Shown here: in pieces, positions 1 to 10,320 of the stretch | How the letters are laid out: every line of letters begins with the position of its first letter | How positions within the stretch are numbered: position 1 is the first letter of the stretch | NCBI RefSeq assembly: GCF_000153125.2 | Contig: NZ_CM002299.1 | Location: 2,045,075 to 2,109,074, forward strand | Origin: Congregibacter litoralis KT71 | GTDB lineage: Bacteria; Pseudomonadota; Gammaproteobacteria; Pseudomonadales; Halieaceae | DNA length: 64,000 nucleotides | Direction: 5' to 3' | Notes under the pieces: generated by a model | Seen by the model: the letters and a program-made list of their open reading frames with translations, nothing else | The model's database searches: none | Told to the model about the DNA's origin: nothing | Translations under genes and position numbers: made by a program

Positions 1-30
1 GCCAACGCTCATCGTGCGAGGCCCTGGCTC

Positions 31-366
31 ATGTCGGCAGACAAAAACGAGGAGCATGGCGGCGACGACGGTGGACTCGCCCTGCAGGAAGCAAAGCCAA
101 AAGTTAAACGGCCGCCCCTCTATAAGGTGGTACTTCTTAACGACGATTACACGCCCATGGAATTTGTCGTTGAGATACTGGAAGTGTTTTTCAAAATGAA
201 CCGCGAACAGGCTACGCAGATCATGCTCACCGTGCATACCCACGGTAAGGGGGTTTGTGGGATTTACACCAAGGACATCGCGGAGACCAAATCTGCACAG
301 GTCAATCAGTATGCTCGGGACCATCAGCACCCGTTGCTGTGTGAAATCGAAGCATCCGAGGACTAG
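31..366 (+). CDS. clpS: ClpS, N-degron adaptor of ClpAP protease
   Basis: ClpS binds proteins with Leu, Phe, Tyr or Trp at the N-terminus and hands them to ClpA for degradation by ClpAP in the cytoplasm. The 111-residue protein has a flexible charged N-terminal tail (about residues 1-25), which in the family helps engage ClpA, then the folded core with [12 protein letters not shown] (substrate pocket) and [19 protein letters not shown] (ClpA-binding face). Length is normal. The ATG at 31 is the first start giving the usual tail. clpA follows after 20 bases, the standard pairing. Identification is secure from motif and context. Confidence 0.97.
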   Translation: MSADKNEEHGGDDGGLALQEAKPKVKRPPLYKVVLLNDDYTPMEFVVEILEVFFKMNREQATQIMLTVHTHGKGVCGIYTKDIAETKSAQVNQYARDHQHPLLCEIEASED

Positions 367-386
367 CGCATCGAAGGAGATAGTGC

Positions 387-2684
387 ATGCTAAGTAAAGA
401 ATTAGAGCAGACGCTGAACGACGCATTTCGTTCCGCGCGCTCACGCCGACACGAATTCATGACGGTGGAGCACCTGCTACTCGCACTGCTGGATAACAAC
501 GACGCTATCCGAGTGCTCAAGGCATGTGGCGCTGAGTTAAGCGCGCTTCGAGGCGATCTTGTGGAGTTCATCGATTCCACCACACCCCTGATTCCCGAAG
601 AGGAGCAGGAGCGGGAGACCCAGCCAACTCTGGGGTTCCAACGCGTGCTTCAGCGCGCCGTGTTTCATGTGCAAAGCTCCGGGCGCAGCGAAGTATCCGG
701 CGCCAATGTGCTCGTAGCGATCTTCTCCGAGCAGGAGTCCCAGGCCGTCTATTTTCTGAAGACCCAGAGCGTCTCCCGCCTCGATGTCGTCAATTACATC
801 ACCCACGGCATATCCAAAGTCGACGAGGGCGAAGACAGTGGCGCCAGTGAACCCGAAGGGGAGCGAACCGAGGGCGCGGCAGAAGAGGGCGAGAGCAATC
901 CTCTGGACAGCTTTGCAACCAATCTTAATGAGGAAGCCCGCGAAGGACGCATTGATCCGCTTATCGGGCGCTCAGCGGAGGTGGAGCGCGTCATTCAGGT
1001 GTTGGCGCGCCGACGCAAAAACAACCCCCTGTTGGTGGGTGAGTCCGGTGTCGGCAAGACCGCTATCGCCGAGGGCCTGGCTAAGCTCATTGAAGATGGC
1101 GACGTGCCTGAGATGCTTAAAGGTGCTGAGGTTTATTCCCTGGATCTGGGCTCACTGCTGGCGGGAACGAAGTATCGTGGAGACTTTGAAAAGCGTTTCA
1201 AAGGCCTTCTGGCGGAGCTCAAGCGCCGCGAGGGGGCGGTGCTGTTTATCGATGAGATCCACACCATTATCGGCGCGGGAGCGGCCAGCGGCGGGGTCAT
1301 GGATGCCAGCAATCTGCTCAAGCCTTTGCTGACCTCCGGCAGGCTTCGCTGCATTGGGTCCACAACGTTTCAGGAATACCGGGGAATCTTTGATAAGGAC
1401 AAGGCCCTGAGTCGTCGTTTCCAGAAGATCGATGTCATGGAGCCCAGCACCGACGATGCCTACAAGATTCTCAAGGGCCTCAAGTCCCGTTTTGAGGAGC
1501 ATCACGGTCTGCGTTACACGGATCAGGCGCTGCGGGTAGCGACAGATCTGTCGGCTCGCTATATCACCGACCGATTCCTGCCCGACAAAGCGATTGATGT
1601 CATCGACGAAGCAGGCGCCTTTCAGCAGCTTCAGGCGCCTTCCAAGCGTAAGAAAGTCGTTGGCAAGCACGATGTGGAAGCCGTGGTCGCGAAGATTGCG
1701 CGAATCCCACCAAAGTCCGTGAACCGCAACGACAAGGATGTGCTCCTCAAGCTGGAGAGCAATCTGAAGATGGTGGTCTTTGGGCAGGACGATGCCGTAA
1801 GCAGCCTGTCTACGTCCATCAAGATGGCGCGGGCGGGACTTCGTGGCGGTGACAAGCCCATCGGCTCCTTCCTTCTCGCCGGACCCACGGGCGTGGGTAA
1901 GACCGAGGTTACGCGGCAGCTGGCCAAGATACTGGGCCTTGAGCTGATTCGCTTTGACATGTCCGAGTACATGGAGCGCCATACGGTGTCACGCCTCATC
2001 GGTGCGCCGCCGGGGTACGTGGGCTTTGACCAGGGCGGCTTGCTTACGGACGCGGCTACCAAGCATCCTCACGCCGTGGTGTTGCTGGACGAGATCGAAA
2101 AGGCTCACCCGGAAGTGTTCAACCTGCTATTGCAAGTGATGGATCACGGCACCCTGACCGACAATAACGGTCGCAAGGCTGACTTCCGCAATATTATTCT
2201 GGTCATGACCACGAACGCGGGTGCGGAGACCATCAGTCGTCGCTCCATTGGTTTTACTGCTCAGGATCACAGCACCGATGGCATGGAGGCCATCAGCCGC
2301 ATGTTTACGCCGGAATTCCGCAACCGTCTGGACAGCATCGTGCAGTTCCAGCCCCTCGGTGAGGATGTCATTCTCACGGTGGTGGACAAGTTCCTCGCGG
2401 AGCTTCAGGGGCAGCTGGATGAGAAGCGCATCACGCTGGATGTGGATGAAGACGCACGACTGTGGCTGGTAGAGAAGGGCTACGACCAGCACATGGGAGC
2501 CCGACCCATGGACCGCGTGATTCAGGATCACATCAAGAAACCCCTGGCAGAGATGGTCTTGTTCGGGGCGCTGTCGAACTCCGGGGGCACAGCACTGGTG
2601 CGTTTGAATGCCGACGGCGACGGGCTGGAAGTTACGGTCCCCGAGGCGGAAGACTCCACCAAAGATGAGATGACCGTAAGTTAA
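387..2684 (+). CDS. clpA: ClpA, AAA+ unfoldase of ClpAP
   Basis: ClpA is the hexameric unfoldase that threads substrates, including ClpS-delivered N-degron proteins, into ClpP. The 765-residue protein has the Clp N-domain (about 1-150), a first AAA+ module with Walker A GESGVGKT near residue 218 and Walker B LFIDEIHT near 286, and a second with Walker A GPTGVGKT near 498 and Walker [14 protein letters not shown] near 565. A purine-rich ribosome site (about 374-381) precedes the ATG. Length matches E. coli ClpA. clpP is not in the window. It is convergent with infA. Confidence 0.97.
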   Translation: MLSKELEQTLNDAFRSARSRRHEFMTVEHLLLALLDNNDAIRVLKACGAELSALRGDLVEFIDSTTPLIPEEEQERETQPTLGFQRVLQRAVFHVQSSGRSEVSGANVLVAIFSEQESQAVYFLKTQSVSRLDVVNYITHGISKVDEGEDSGASEPEGERTEGAAEEGESNPLDSFATNLNEEAREGRIDPLIGRSAEVERVIQVLARRRKNNPLLVGESGVGKTAIAEGLAKLIEDGDVPEMLKGAEVYSLDLGSLLAGTKYRGDFEKRFKGLLAELKRREGAVLFIDEIHTIIGAGAASGGVMDASNLLKPLLTSGRLRCIGSTTFQEYRGIFDKDKALSRRFQKIDVMEPSTDDAYKILKGLKSRFEEHHGLRYTDQALRVATDLSARYITDRFLPDKAIDVIDEAGAFQQLQAPSKRKKVVGKHDVEAVVAKIARIPPKSVNRNDKDVLLKLESNLKMVVFGQDDAVSSLSTSIKMARAGLRGGDKPIGSFLLAGPTGVGKTEVTRQLAKILGLELIRFDMSEYMERHTVSRLIGAPPGYVGFDQGGLLTDAATKHPHAVVLLDEIEKAHPEVFNLLLQVMDHGTLTDNNGRKADFRNIILVMTTNAGAETISRRSIGFTAQDHSTDGMEAISRMFTPEFRNRLDSIVQFQPLGEDVILTVVDKFLAELQGQLDEKRITLDVDEDARLWLVEKGYDQHMGARPMDRVIQDHIKKPLAEMVLFGALSNSGGTALVRLNADGDGLEVTVPEAEDSTKDEMTVS

Positions 2685-2696
2685 GGCTTGGAGTTA

Positions 2697-2713
2697 CGGG
2701 GCGTTAAGCCCCG
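2697..2713. terminator. Hairpin between convergent clpA and infA
   Basis: A 6-bp GC stem (CGGGGC/GCCCCG) with a 5-nt loop lies 13 bases after the clpA stop and 55 bases before the infA stop. No T-run follows on either strand, so it may be a weak bidirectional terminator or simply a transcript-end hairpin. Confidence 0.35.
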
Positions 2714-2767
2714 CGGCGTCATAGCCGGATGAAACCGGTGACGTAGGTAATCCTGGCGCTCGCGGTA

Positions 2768-2986
2768 CTAGCGTTCGCGGTAAGTAATACGACCCTTTGT
2801 GAGGTCGTAAGGCGTCAGTTCTACGCGCACCTTGTCCCCGGTAAGAATACGAATGTAGTTCTTGCGCATCTTTCCGGAGATGTGCGCGGTTACCACGTGA
2901 TCGTTTTCGAGTTTGACGCGGAAGGTGGTGTTGGGCAGGGTGTCTACCACTTCGCCTTCCATCTCGATTTGGTCTTCTTTAGCCAT
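2768..2986 (-). CDS. infA: Translation initiation factor IF-1
   Basis: IF-1 binds the ribosomal A site of the 30S subunit and assists IF-2 and IF-3 in start-site selection. The 72-residue protein is a single S1/OB fold with the family start [13 protein letters not shown] and the conserved [19 protein letters not shown] and LTKGRITYR segments. Length is exactly typical. It lies at the end of the minus-strand run trxB-aat-bpt-infA, about 100 bases downstream of bpt, and is convergent with clpA. The gap upstream may hold its own promoter, but no convincing boxes were seen. Confidence 0.97.
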   Translation of the reverse strand: MAKEDQIEMEGEVVDTLPNTTFRVKLENDHVVTAHISGKMRKNYIRILTGDKVRVELTPYDLTKGRITYRER

Positions 2987-3085
2987 TCATCTTGTACTAC
3001 AGTAAAAAATCAGCGCGCATTCTGCCCGAAAAGCCCTCCAAGAGCTACCGTAAAAGTGTGTGAAAACTGGCACTTGGGTACCTGC

Positions 3086-3817
3086 CTAAAAGGTTTCTAT
3101 CAAGCCTTCCGTGGAACGCTGCCACTGATTATTAATCAGTAGTTCGAGGGGCTGGTAGTCCGATTTATAGGACATTTTGTCGCAGTTGCGGATCCAGTAA
3201 CCGAGGTACACGTAGGGCAGTCCCAGACTTCGGCTTCTCTCAATCTGCCAGAGCACTGCGTAGCGGCCCAGACTTCGGGTGGTTTCGTCGGGGTCAAAAA
3301 AAGTATAAATCGCAGAGAGTCCGTCGAGCATCATGTCGACAACGGCAACCGCCACCAGTCGCCCCTCAGCACGGAACTCGCAGTATTCGGTGCAGTCCCA
3401 GGGGTTATTGAGAAAGGACTCAAACTGATCGCGATCCGGGGGATACATATCGCCATCGGCGTGGCGAGCACGAATGTAGCGATCATAGAGCGCGTAGCTC
3501 TCATCGTTGGATACCGAGGTGCGTATGGTGACTTCCAAATCCCTGTTGCGCTTCAGACAGCGGCGCTGACTACGGTTGGCTTTGAAATCATTGACGTGCA
3601 CCCGGGCAGGGATACAGGCGTTGCAATGACTGCAGTGGGGGCGATAGATGTGGTTGCCGCTGCGCCGAAATCCGAGCATCGACAGATTGCTGTAGAGGGT
3701 TTGATCCACCGACTGGCGCGGGTCGATGAACAGGGTGGTGGCTTCTTCTTCCTCGAGATAGCTGCAGCGGTGCGGGTAGGTGGTGTACACCTTAAGGTCG
3801 CGGAGTGAGGAAGTCAT
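3086..3817 (-). CDS. bpt: Aspartate/glutamate leucyltransferase (Bpt/ATE family)
   Basis: This enzyme moves an aminoacyl group (Leu in the bacterial Bpt type) from tRNA to proteins with N-terminal Asp or Glu, creating a ClpS-readable N-degron. The 243-residue protein starts MTSSLRDLKVYTT; a longer frame reaches 3937 but would run into aat. Conserved cysteines appear in HCSHCNACIPARV, and the C-terminal segment YLGYWIRNCDKMSYKSDYQP is diagnostic of the family. aat ends 34 bases upstream, so the two transferases are co-transcribed. Leu versus Arg donor specificity cannot be proved by eye; Bpt is favoured in gammaproteobacteria. Confidence 0.92.
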   Translation of the reverse strand: MTSSLRDLKVYTTYPHRCSYLEEEEATTLFIDPRQSVDQTLYSNLSMLGFRRSGNHIYRPHCSHCNACIPARVHVNDFKANRSQRRCLKRNRDLEVTIRTSVSNDESYALYDRYIRARHADGDMYPPDRDQFESFLNNPWDCTEYCEFRAEGRLVAVAVVDMMLDGLSAIYTFFDPDETTRSLGRYAVLWQIERSRSLGLPYVYLGYWIRNCDKMSYKSDYQPLELLINNQWQRSTEGLIETF

Positions 3818-3851
3818 GCGATCGCTCTCGCATTGAAGCTTGCTGGAGGCG

Positions 3852-4562
3852 TCAAAGGAGCGCTCCGGTACTCTCGGGCAGGACCCAGTTGTCTGTAGCT
3901 GGCGACATGTCCACAGTGTGCTGAAGTCGATTCTCAAAGTCCACTCGGGACACGTTCCTTGCCCCGAGACTGTTCAGGTGTTCGCTTTCAATCTGGCAGT
4001 CGATAAAGACGGCGCCGCGCTTCCTGAGGACCCACACCAAAGCCACCAGAGCGATCTTGGACGCATCCGTCTCACGGGAAAACATACTCTCACCAAAAAA
4101 GGCCCCACCGATGGCGACGCCATACAGGCCGCCCACGAGGGTTCCCTCACGCCACACTTCGATGGAGTGCGCATGACCTTCCTCACTGAGCCTGTGGTAC
4201 GCCTGGATCATGTCCCTGTCGATCCATGTTCCCCGCTGACCGTCACGAGGGGCGGCGCAGGCCTCCATCACATCGGCAAAGGCCTTATCAATGCTGAGGG
4301 TCAATGCGTCGCGACGAAGGGTCTTTCGCAGGGATCGGGAAACGTGGAGGTCTTCGAGAGGCAAAATGGAACGGGGGTCTGGAGTCCACCAGAGCACCGG
4401 CTGAGGTGCCTCGTACCAGGGAAAAATGCCGCGCCCGTAGGCTTTGAGGAGTGTCGCACTGTCAAGGCGACCCCCGGCGGCCAGAAGACCGCTGGGGTAG
4501 GCGAGGGCTTCACTGCTGGGAGGGAAATCCTCGCCGGGCTCCAGATAATGGAGGAGGGGCAC
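3852..4562 (-). CDS. aat: Leucyl/phenylalanyl-tRNA--protein transferase
   Basis: Aat adds Leu or Phe from charged tRNA to N-terminal Lys or Arg, making substrates for ClpS/ClpAP. The 236-residue protein carries the family signatures YPSGLLAAGG, GRGIFPWY and LWWTPDPRSIL in its first 70 residues, and GGLYGVAIGGAFFGESMFS in the catalytic acyl-transferase core. Length matches E. coli Aat. It starts 7 bases after the trxB stop and is followed by bpt, so the three genes form an operon. Confidence 0.96.
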   Translation of the reverse strand: MPLLHYLEPGEDFPPSSEALAYPSGLLAAGGRLDSATLLKAYGRGIFPWYEAPQPVLWWTPDPRSILPLEDLHVSRSLRKTLRRDALTLSIDKAFADVMEACAAPRDGQRGTWIDRDMIQAYHRLSEEGHAHSIEVWREGTLVGGLYGVAIGGAFFGESMFSRETDASKIALVALVWVLRKRGAVFIDCQIESEHLNSLGARNVSRVDFENRLQHTVDMSPATDNWVLPESTGALL

Positions 4563-4569
4563 TAATTCT

Positions 4570-5544
<975 letters not shown>

Positions 5545-5681
5545 TCAAGTAAAAAGGCGCTCATGGTAATGGAACACCGCGCATCGAGCAAAGATCAAAT
5601 TAATATCAGGAAATTACGTTAAGCTATTGAATAAAATAGAAAACATCGTGAAACTAGGCCCTCGCTACAGAGGTTATTGAA

Positions 5682-8000
5682 ATGCCCCGGCAACAGACAG
5701 AGGCTCAGGATACTGTCTCCCCGCGTCTGCGGGAGGGATTGCTTATTGCCGTGGCGGCGATCTGCGCCTATCTGCTGGTCAGTCTCGTCAGTTACTCCCA
5801 GGCAGACCCCGGTTGGTCCGGCACGGGCTCCGGCGGCACGGTAAAGAACCTGGGAGGTCCTACGGGGGCCTGGCTTGCGGACGTCTGCTTTTCCCTGGTG
5901 GGTTACCTGGCCTACCTTTTTCCTCTGATGCTTGCTTACCGCGCTGCGCTGCTGTTTGCCGAGCGACAGCAGCCTCGTGCGTTTTCCGGCGCGGTGCTGA
6001 GTGTGCGGGCCCTGGGGCTGGTTCTTGTTATGGCGTCGGGAACAGCGCTGGCGGCCTTGAATATGGGCGGTGTGGTCTCTTTACCTCAGGGTGCCGGGGG
6101 CATCATCGGTCTGGCTCTGGGCTCAGCCATGGATACGGCCTTCAGTGGTTTTGGCGCGCGGCTGATTCTTCTGGCGGTGTTTCTGTTCGGCATGACCATT
6201 TTTACGGATCTCAGCTGGCTGCGGCTCATGGATCGCCTCGGCGGTCTTGCACTCCACGGCGCGGGAGAGGCAAAGACCCGTGTTCTGGCTTTTAGAGACA
6301 GTATCACCGAGCGCAGAGCCCGGGAAAAACAGCTCGAAGCCCGCCGGCAGGTCATCGACCAACACGTCGAGAAAGAGAAAAAACGCACGCCACCCAAGAT
6401 TAAACCGCTGAAACCGCCGCCGGAGAAGTCCGAACGGGTAGAGCGGGAAAAGCAGGTGCCGCTGTTTGATGCCCCGGTGACCGGAGAAGTGCCGCCTCTG
6501 GAGATTCTCGATCCCGCGGAGCGGGATGCCAGCGAGGGGTATTCCCCCGAAGCCCTGGAAAAACTCTCCAAGCTTCTTGAGCTCAAGCTCGCGGATTTTG
6601 GCATCACCGCAGAGGTGACCGCCGTGTACCCCGGGCCTGTGATCACACGCTTTGAAATCCAGCCGGCGGCCGGCGTGAAAGTTTCGCGAATATCGAATCT
6701 CGCCAAGGATCTGGCGCGATCCCTCGCGGTGATTTCCGTGCGCGTGGTGGAGGTGATCCCGGGCAAAAGCGTCGTCGGTATCGAGATCCCCAACGAGCAT
6801 CGGGAGATTGTAAATTTCCGCGAGGTTTTGTCCTCGCGCACCTTCGACCAGTCCAAGTCTGCGCTGACTCTGGCCCTCGGCCATGATATTTCCGGTCAAC
6901 CGGTGGTCGCAGATCTCGCCCGCATGCCACACCTGCTGGTAGCGGGTACCACCGGCTCCGGTAAGTCCGTGGGCGTCAATGCCATGCTCATCAGTCTGCT
7001 GTACAAGTCCACGCCGGCCGATGTGCGTTTGATCCTCGTGGATCCAAAGATGCTGGAATTGTCCGTTTACGATGGCATTCCCCATTTGCTCACGCCGGTA
7101 ATTACGGACATGAAAGATGCGGCGAACGGGCTTCGCTGGTGCGTCGCGGAAATGGAGCGGCGCTACAAACTCATGGCATCTCTTGGCGTCAGAAATCTCG
7201 CGGGCTACAACCGTAAGATTCAGGACGCGGCGAAGGCGGGCACGCCGCTTGAGGATCCACTATGGGTGCCCGATCAACTGTCCATGACGCCCGTGGAGGA
7301 GCAGAGCGCTCCGGAGCTGGAAGCGCTTCCCGCTATCGTGGTGGTGATCGATGAATTTGCCGACATGATGATGATCGTCGGCAAGAAGGTGGAACAGCTG
7401 ATCGCGCGTATCGCGCAAAAAGCACGGGCGGCGGGGATTCACCTGGTACTTGCCACCCAGCGTCCTTCCGTGGACGTCATCACCGGCCTCATCAAGGCCA
7501 ACATCCCTACGCGTATTGCCTTTCAGGTGAGTTCGAAAGTCGATTCCCGCACGATTCTTGATCAGGGCGGTGCTGAGCAGCTACTGGGTCACGGCGATAT
7601 GCTCTACATGCCACCGGGCAGCAGTCTCTCGACGCGGGTACACGGTGCCTTTGTGTCCGATGACGAAGTGCACCGTGTGGTTGCCGACTGGAAGCGTCGT
7701 GGCGAGCCCGCGTATATCGAGGGGCTGCTGGACGAGGGCAGCAGTACGGCGGTGACGCCGGGAGAGCTGCAGTCGGAGGCATCGGAGGGTGATGATGAAA
7801 GTGATGCCCTCTACGATGAGGCGGTGCACTTTGTCACCAAGAGCCGGCGGGCGTCGATTTCCAGCGTTCAGCGCAAATTGCGCATTGGTTACAACCGTGC
7901 AGCGCGGCTTATCGAAGCCATGGAAGCGGCCGGTGTGGTCACGGAAATGGGCAGCAATGGTCAGCGGGAGGTCATCGCACCGCCTCCCCTTGAGGATTAA
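5682..8000 (+). CDS. ftsK: DNA translocase FtsK
   Basis: FtsK couples septum formation to chromosome dimer resolution, pumping DNA toward dif for XerCD. The 772-residue protein has four N-terminal membrane segments (about residues 20-180), a short charged linker rich in Lys, Pro and Glu (about 215-270), the motor with Walker A GTTGSGKS near 422 and Walker [11 protein letters not shown] near 553, and a C-terminal winged-helix gamma domain (about 700-772) that reads KOPS in the family. The linker is much shorter than in E. coli FtsK, as in many relatives. lolA follows immediately, its ribosome site lying inside the ftsK end. Confidence 0.96.
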   Translation: MPRQQTEAQDTVSPRLREGLLIAVAAICAYLLVSLVSYSQADPGWSGTGSGGTVKNLGGPTGAWLADVCFSLVGYLAYLFPLMLAYRAALLFAERQQPRAFSGAVLSVRALGLVLVMASGTALAALNMGGVVSLPQGAGGIIGLALGSAMDTAFSGFGARLILLAVFLFGMTIFTDLSWLRLMDRLGGLALHGAGEAKTRVLAFRDSITERRAREKQLEARRQVIDQHVEKEKKRTPPKIKPLKPPPEKSERVEREKQVPLFDAPVTGEVPPLEILDPAERDASEGYSPEALEKLSKLLELKLADFGITAEVTAVYPGPVITRFEIQPAAGVKVSRISNLAKDLARSLAVISVRVVEVIPGKSVVGIEIPNEHREIVNFREVLSSRTFDQSKSALTLALGHDISGQPVVADLARMPHLLVAGTTGSGKSVGVNAMLISLLYKSTPADVRLILVDPKMLELSVYDGIPHLLTPVITDMKDAANGLRWCVAEMERRYKLMASLGVRNLAGYNRKIQDAAKAGTPLEDPLWVPDQLSMTPVEEQSAPELEALPAIVVVIDEFADMMMIVGKKVEQLIARIAQKARAAGIHLVLATQRPSVDVITGLIKANIPTRIAFQVSSKVDSRTILDQGGAEQLLGHGDMLYMPPGSSLSTRVHGAFVSDDEVHRVVADWKRRGEPAYIEGLLDEGSSTAVTPGELQSEASEGDDESDALYDEAVHFVTKSRRASISSVQRKLRIGYNRAARLIEAMEAAGVVTEMGSNGQREVIAPPPLED

Positions 8001-8004
8001 CAAC

Positions 8005-8628
8005 GTGTTCAAGGCAATTATCAGAGCGCTAGCAGCAGGACTGTTGCTCAACGCGGCCCCTGGACTCGCCCGGAGCGAGAGCGATGACGTGTGGGCGCTC
8101 CTCGCTTCCCAGTCCCAGGCCCGGGGCAGCTTTGTACAGGAGCTGTCCGATGAAGACGGGGAGCTCCTGGAACGCACCCGGGGCCGCTACGCAGTGCTGC
8201 GGCCGGGCTTTTTCCGGTGGGAAATACAGGAACCCGATCAGCAGTTAATCGTCGTGTCGGGCACCGACCTCTGGCATTACGATCGCGATCTGGCCGCTGC
8301 AACGCGGCGGGATACCTCCCAGACCAATGAGTTTACGCCTCTGGAGCTTCTCGCCGGCGATAGCGATGAGTTGCGAGAAAAATTTACCACCCAGGTCCTG
8401 GGCCCCGGGCAGGTACGCCTGGTGCCGACTTTTCCTCAGGCGGGCTTTGCCTCTGTGGATATCACCTGGAAGGACGAGGCGGTTGTTGCTATGGCGGTCG
8501 TGGATCGCAGCGGGCAGACGATTGATCTTGCCCTGACCCCTGATGCAGCTCCCGCAGCTCTGACAGCAGGGGACTTCGAATTCACGCCGCCCCCGGGCGT
8601 CGATGTTTACGAACCCTCTGACTACTAA
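8005..8628 (+). CDS. lolA: Outer-membrane lipoprotein carrier LolA
   Basis: LolA is the periplasmic chaperone that carries lipoproteins from LolCDE to LolB. The 207-residue protein begins at a GTG with GAGGAT 8 bases upstream; longer in-frame starts lie inside ftsK. Residues 1-22 form a signal peptide (hydrophobic AAGLLLNAAPGLA, cleavage near ARS). Typical LolA segments are ARGSFVQ, GRYAVLRPGFFRWEI, DLWHYDRDL and FTPLELLAG. The ftsK-lolA-rarA order is common in gammaproteobacteria. No missing parts are seen. Confidence 0.93.
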   Translation: MFKAIIRALAAGLLLNAAPGLARSESDDVWALLASQSQARGSFVQELSDEDGELLERTRGRYAVLRPGFFRWEIQEPDQQLIVVSGTDLWHYDRDLAAATRRDTSQTNEFTPLELLAGDSDELREKFTTQVLGPGQVRLVPTFPQAGFASVDITWKDEAVVAMAVVDRSGQTIDLALTPDAAPAALTAGDFEFTPPPGVDVYEPSDY

Positions 8629-8636
8629 GCGTCCCC

Positions 8637-8969
8637 ATGAGTGACGATCTGTTTGCACAACCGGCGCCGGCCCAGCCCCTGGCGGCGGCCCTGCGACCGA
8701 CAGCGGCGATAGAGGTGGTAGGGCAGAGTCATCTTCTCGGCGACGGAAAGCCTTTGGCGCGTTGCCTGCGGGGAGAGCCCCTGCACTCCATGATTCTCTG
8801 GGGGCCGCCGGGCGTGGGGAAAACCACGCTGGCGCAGCTCCTCTGCGATGCCAGCGGCAGTCGCATGGTCAAGCTTTCGGCCGTTATGGACGGCGTCAAA
8901 GCCATCCGTGAGGCCGTGTCCGTGGGCGAGGCTGAGCGTGGGGCCGGTCGGCAATGTGTGTTGTTCGTG
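8637..8969 (+). pseudogene. rarA: rarA 5' part, split by the genomic island
   Basis: RarA (MgsA) is a AAA+ clamp-loader-like ATPase acting at stalled replication forks. This segment encodes the first 111 residues, including MILWGPPGVGKTTLAQLL (Walker A), and ends at RQCVLFV, just before the Walker B acidic residues. The frame then enters island DNA, adds 15 hydrophobic foreign residues and stops at 9015-9017. The matching 3' part is at 33182-34156. Joined, the parts give about 435 residues in one register, close to the E. coli 447, so no coding sequence appears lost. The product alone lacks a catalytic Walker B. Confidence 0.93.
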
Positions 8970-9087
8970 TTATGGCTTGTATTATTTAGCTGTCTATTTA
9001 GTTGTATTTTTGTTTAGATTACCTGAGAATAGGCGTTGTATTTAATTAGTCATATTAATTGTACTACTCGCGAGGACGTTACCTCCT

Positions 9088-9102
9088 CAGAGGATTCCTC
9101 TG
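9088..9102. promoter_or_regulatory. Perfect inverted repeat at the recombinase start
   Basis: CAGAGG-ATT-CCTCTG is a perfect 6-bp inverted repeat with a 3-base centre. It contains an AGAGGA ribosome-site-like stretch (9089-9094) and an in-frame CTG (9100-9102). It could be an operator or an RNA hairpin that hides the start of the recombinase operon. A second palindrome, CTCGCGAG, lies at 9067-9074. Confidence 0.4.
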
Positions 9103-9174
9103 CGAAAAACTAAGCTAAAGAATTTCCGGCTACAGGGCGCTACCTTTGAATCCCGGACATACAACTCCATCCAG

Positions 9175-10320
9175 GTGTTTTTTGATTGCGATGGAGTGCC
9201 ACTGCTCTTACCTTTGATCTACTCCCTCCACCTCGATACGTTCGGGAGCGTAATCGTAGTCCAAGACATCAAGGTCGATGGAAAAAGAGGCTCGCTGTGG
9301 AAGCCTGAGCCTGTGAGCAGGGATACTGCGCAAAGCTACCAAAACCACCTATTCCGATTTTTGCGATACGTTGAAAATAACCACCTAAGTGGCGAACAAG
9401 GCTTCCCATGCGTTCACAACGCACACGAGATTCAAGCATCAAAAGTTCGTGAATACGTAAATAGAGTTCTTCCAGGTGAGTTGGCATCATCGTCACTGCA
9501 TGCCCATGCAGCAGCTTTAAAAGCATATTTTACTTTTATTGATCGAGTAGGGATCCGTGAATCTTTTGCAATAGAGGTTGAGAGAAGAGCGCGTCAAGCG
9601 GCTGCTTCCAACGAGGATTCTCAACACTACCTGCAATACGTAGCTAGAGACCATCGCACGATATTGCTCCAAAAGTGTTCAAGCCTCAGGGACGTGCTTA
9701 TCTTGCGTATGGGGTTTGAGGTGGGGCTTCGAGCTCGTGAAAACTGCGGGTTGTTTCTCGAGGGTTCGAAGAGGTCACGAAAAGACTCACTGCTGCGGGT
9801 GTTTTCTGAGCTGGATGACTCTAATTTCTCCGGTGTTAACCAATTTGAGTATCTACTGCGTGCAAAAACCAAGGGCGGCAAGTCTCGATTAATTTATTTT
9901 AGTAGATCTTTGGTCACGGCCATGCGCGCGTACTACCTAGGTGAGAGACAAACTGTTGCCAAAAATAGCAACGTTTACCCGGAACCAGATGAGTTTTTCT
10001 TAAACAACGATAGTCGGTTTGCTGGGCATCCAATTTCGGACCGTCTAGCGTCGGATCGATTTTCGACTTACAAAAAACTCGTTCCACACCTTGATCCACT
10101 TCTGGGGTACCACGATTTACGGCATACGTTCGCAACCGAGTTATACCATCAGAGCCTTCTCGACCGGCACGGCAATGAAACGCGATCACAGAGTGCCGCT
10201 CTTCTGATCGTCGCCCAGCGCTTAGGACATGCGCTGGGTAGAGATGGTAGACCCGGAGAGGTTACTACCAGATATATCCGCCTAAAAGATGCAATGCTCG
10301 CAATTGAGGATATCGATTGA
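9175..10320 (+). CDS. Tyrosine site-specific recombinase (integrase)
   Basis: This is likely the main strand-exchange enzyme of the island. The 381-residue protein has the full tyrosine-recombinase catalytic set: Arg186 in GFEVGLRARE, His313 and Arg316 in YHDLRHTFATEL, His352 in RLGHAL and Tyr367 in TTRYIRL. The start is uncertain. The GTG at 9175 has no clear ribosome site, while the same frame is open back to 9046 and contains plausible coding sequence; a CTG at 9100 sits 5 bases after AGAGGA and would add 25 residues. It is the first gene of a six-gene operon, and its stop overlaps the next ATG (ATGA). It may be a GmtY-like enzyme of gamma-mobile-trio elements, unproven here. Confidence 0.88.
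   Translation: MFFDCDGVPLLLPLIYSLHLDTFGSVIVVQDIKVDGKRGSLWKPEPVSRDTAQSYQNHLFRFLRYVENNHLSGEQGFPCVHNAHEIQASKVREYVNRVLPGELASSSLHAHAAALKAYFTFIDRVGIRESFAIEVERRARQAAASNEDSQHYLQYVARDHRTILLQKCSSLRDVLILRMGFEVGLRARENCGLFLEGSKRSRKDSLLRVFSELDDSNFSGVNQFEYLLRAKTKGGKSRLIYFSRSLVTAMRAYYLGERQTVAKNSNVYPEPDEFFLNNDSRFAGHPISDRLASDRFSTYKKLVPHLDPLLGYHDLRHTFATELYHQSLLDRHGNETRSQSAALLIVAQRLGHALGRDGRPGEVTTRYIRLKDAMLAIEDID

Noticed and set aside
1152..1982. 276-codon minus-strand frame inside clpA
   Set aside because: It is antisense to a clear ClpA gene and resembles no known family; a shadow of GC-rich codon use.
6086..7085. Long minus-strand frames inside ftsK
   Set aside because: Shadows of ftsK; composition and sequence show no protein-family pattern.
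8970..9045. Promoter for the recombinase operon in the AT-rich left end
   Set aside because: Several TTG-type hexamers occur but none has a good -10 at the right distance, so no specific promoter is called.
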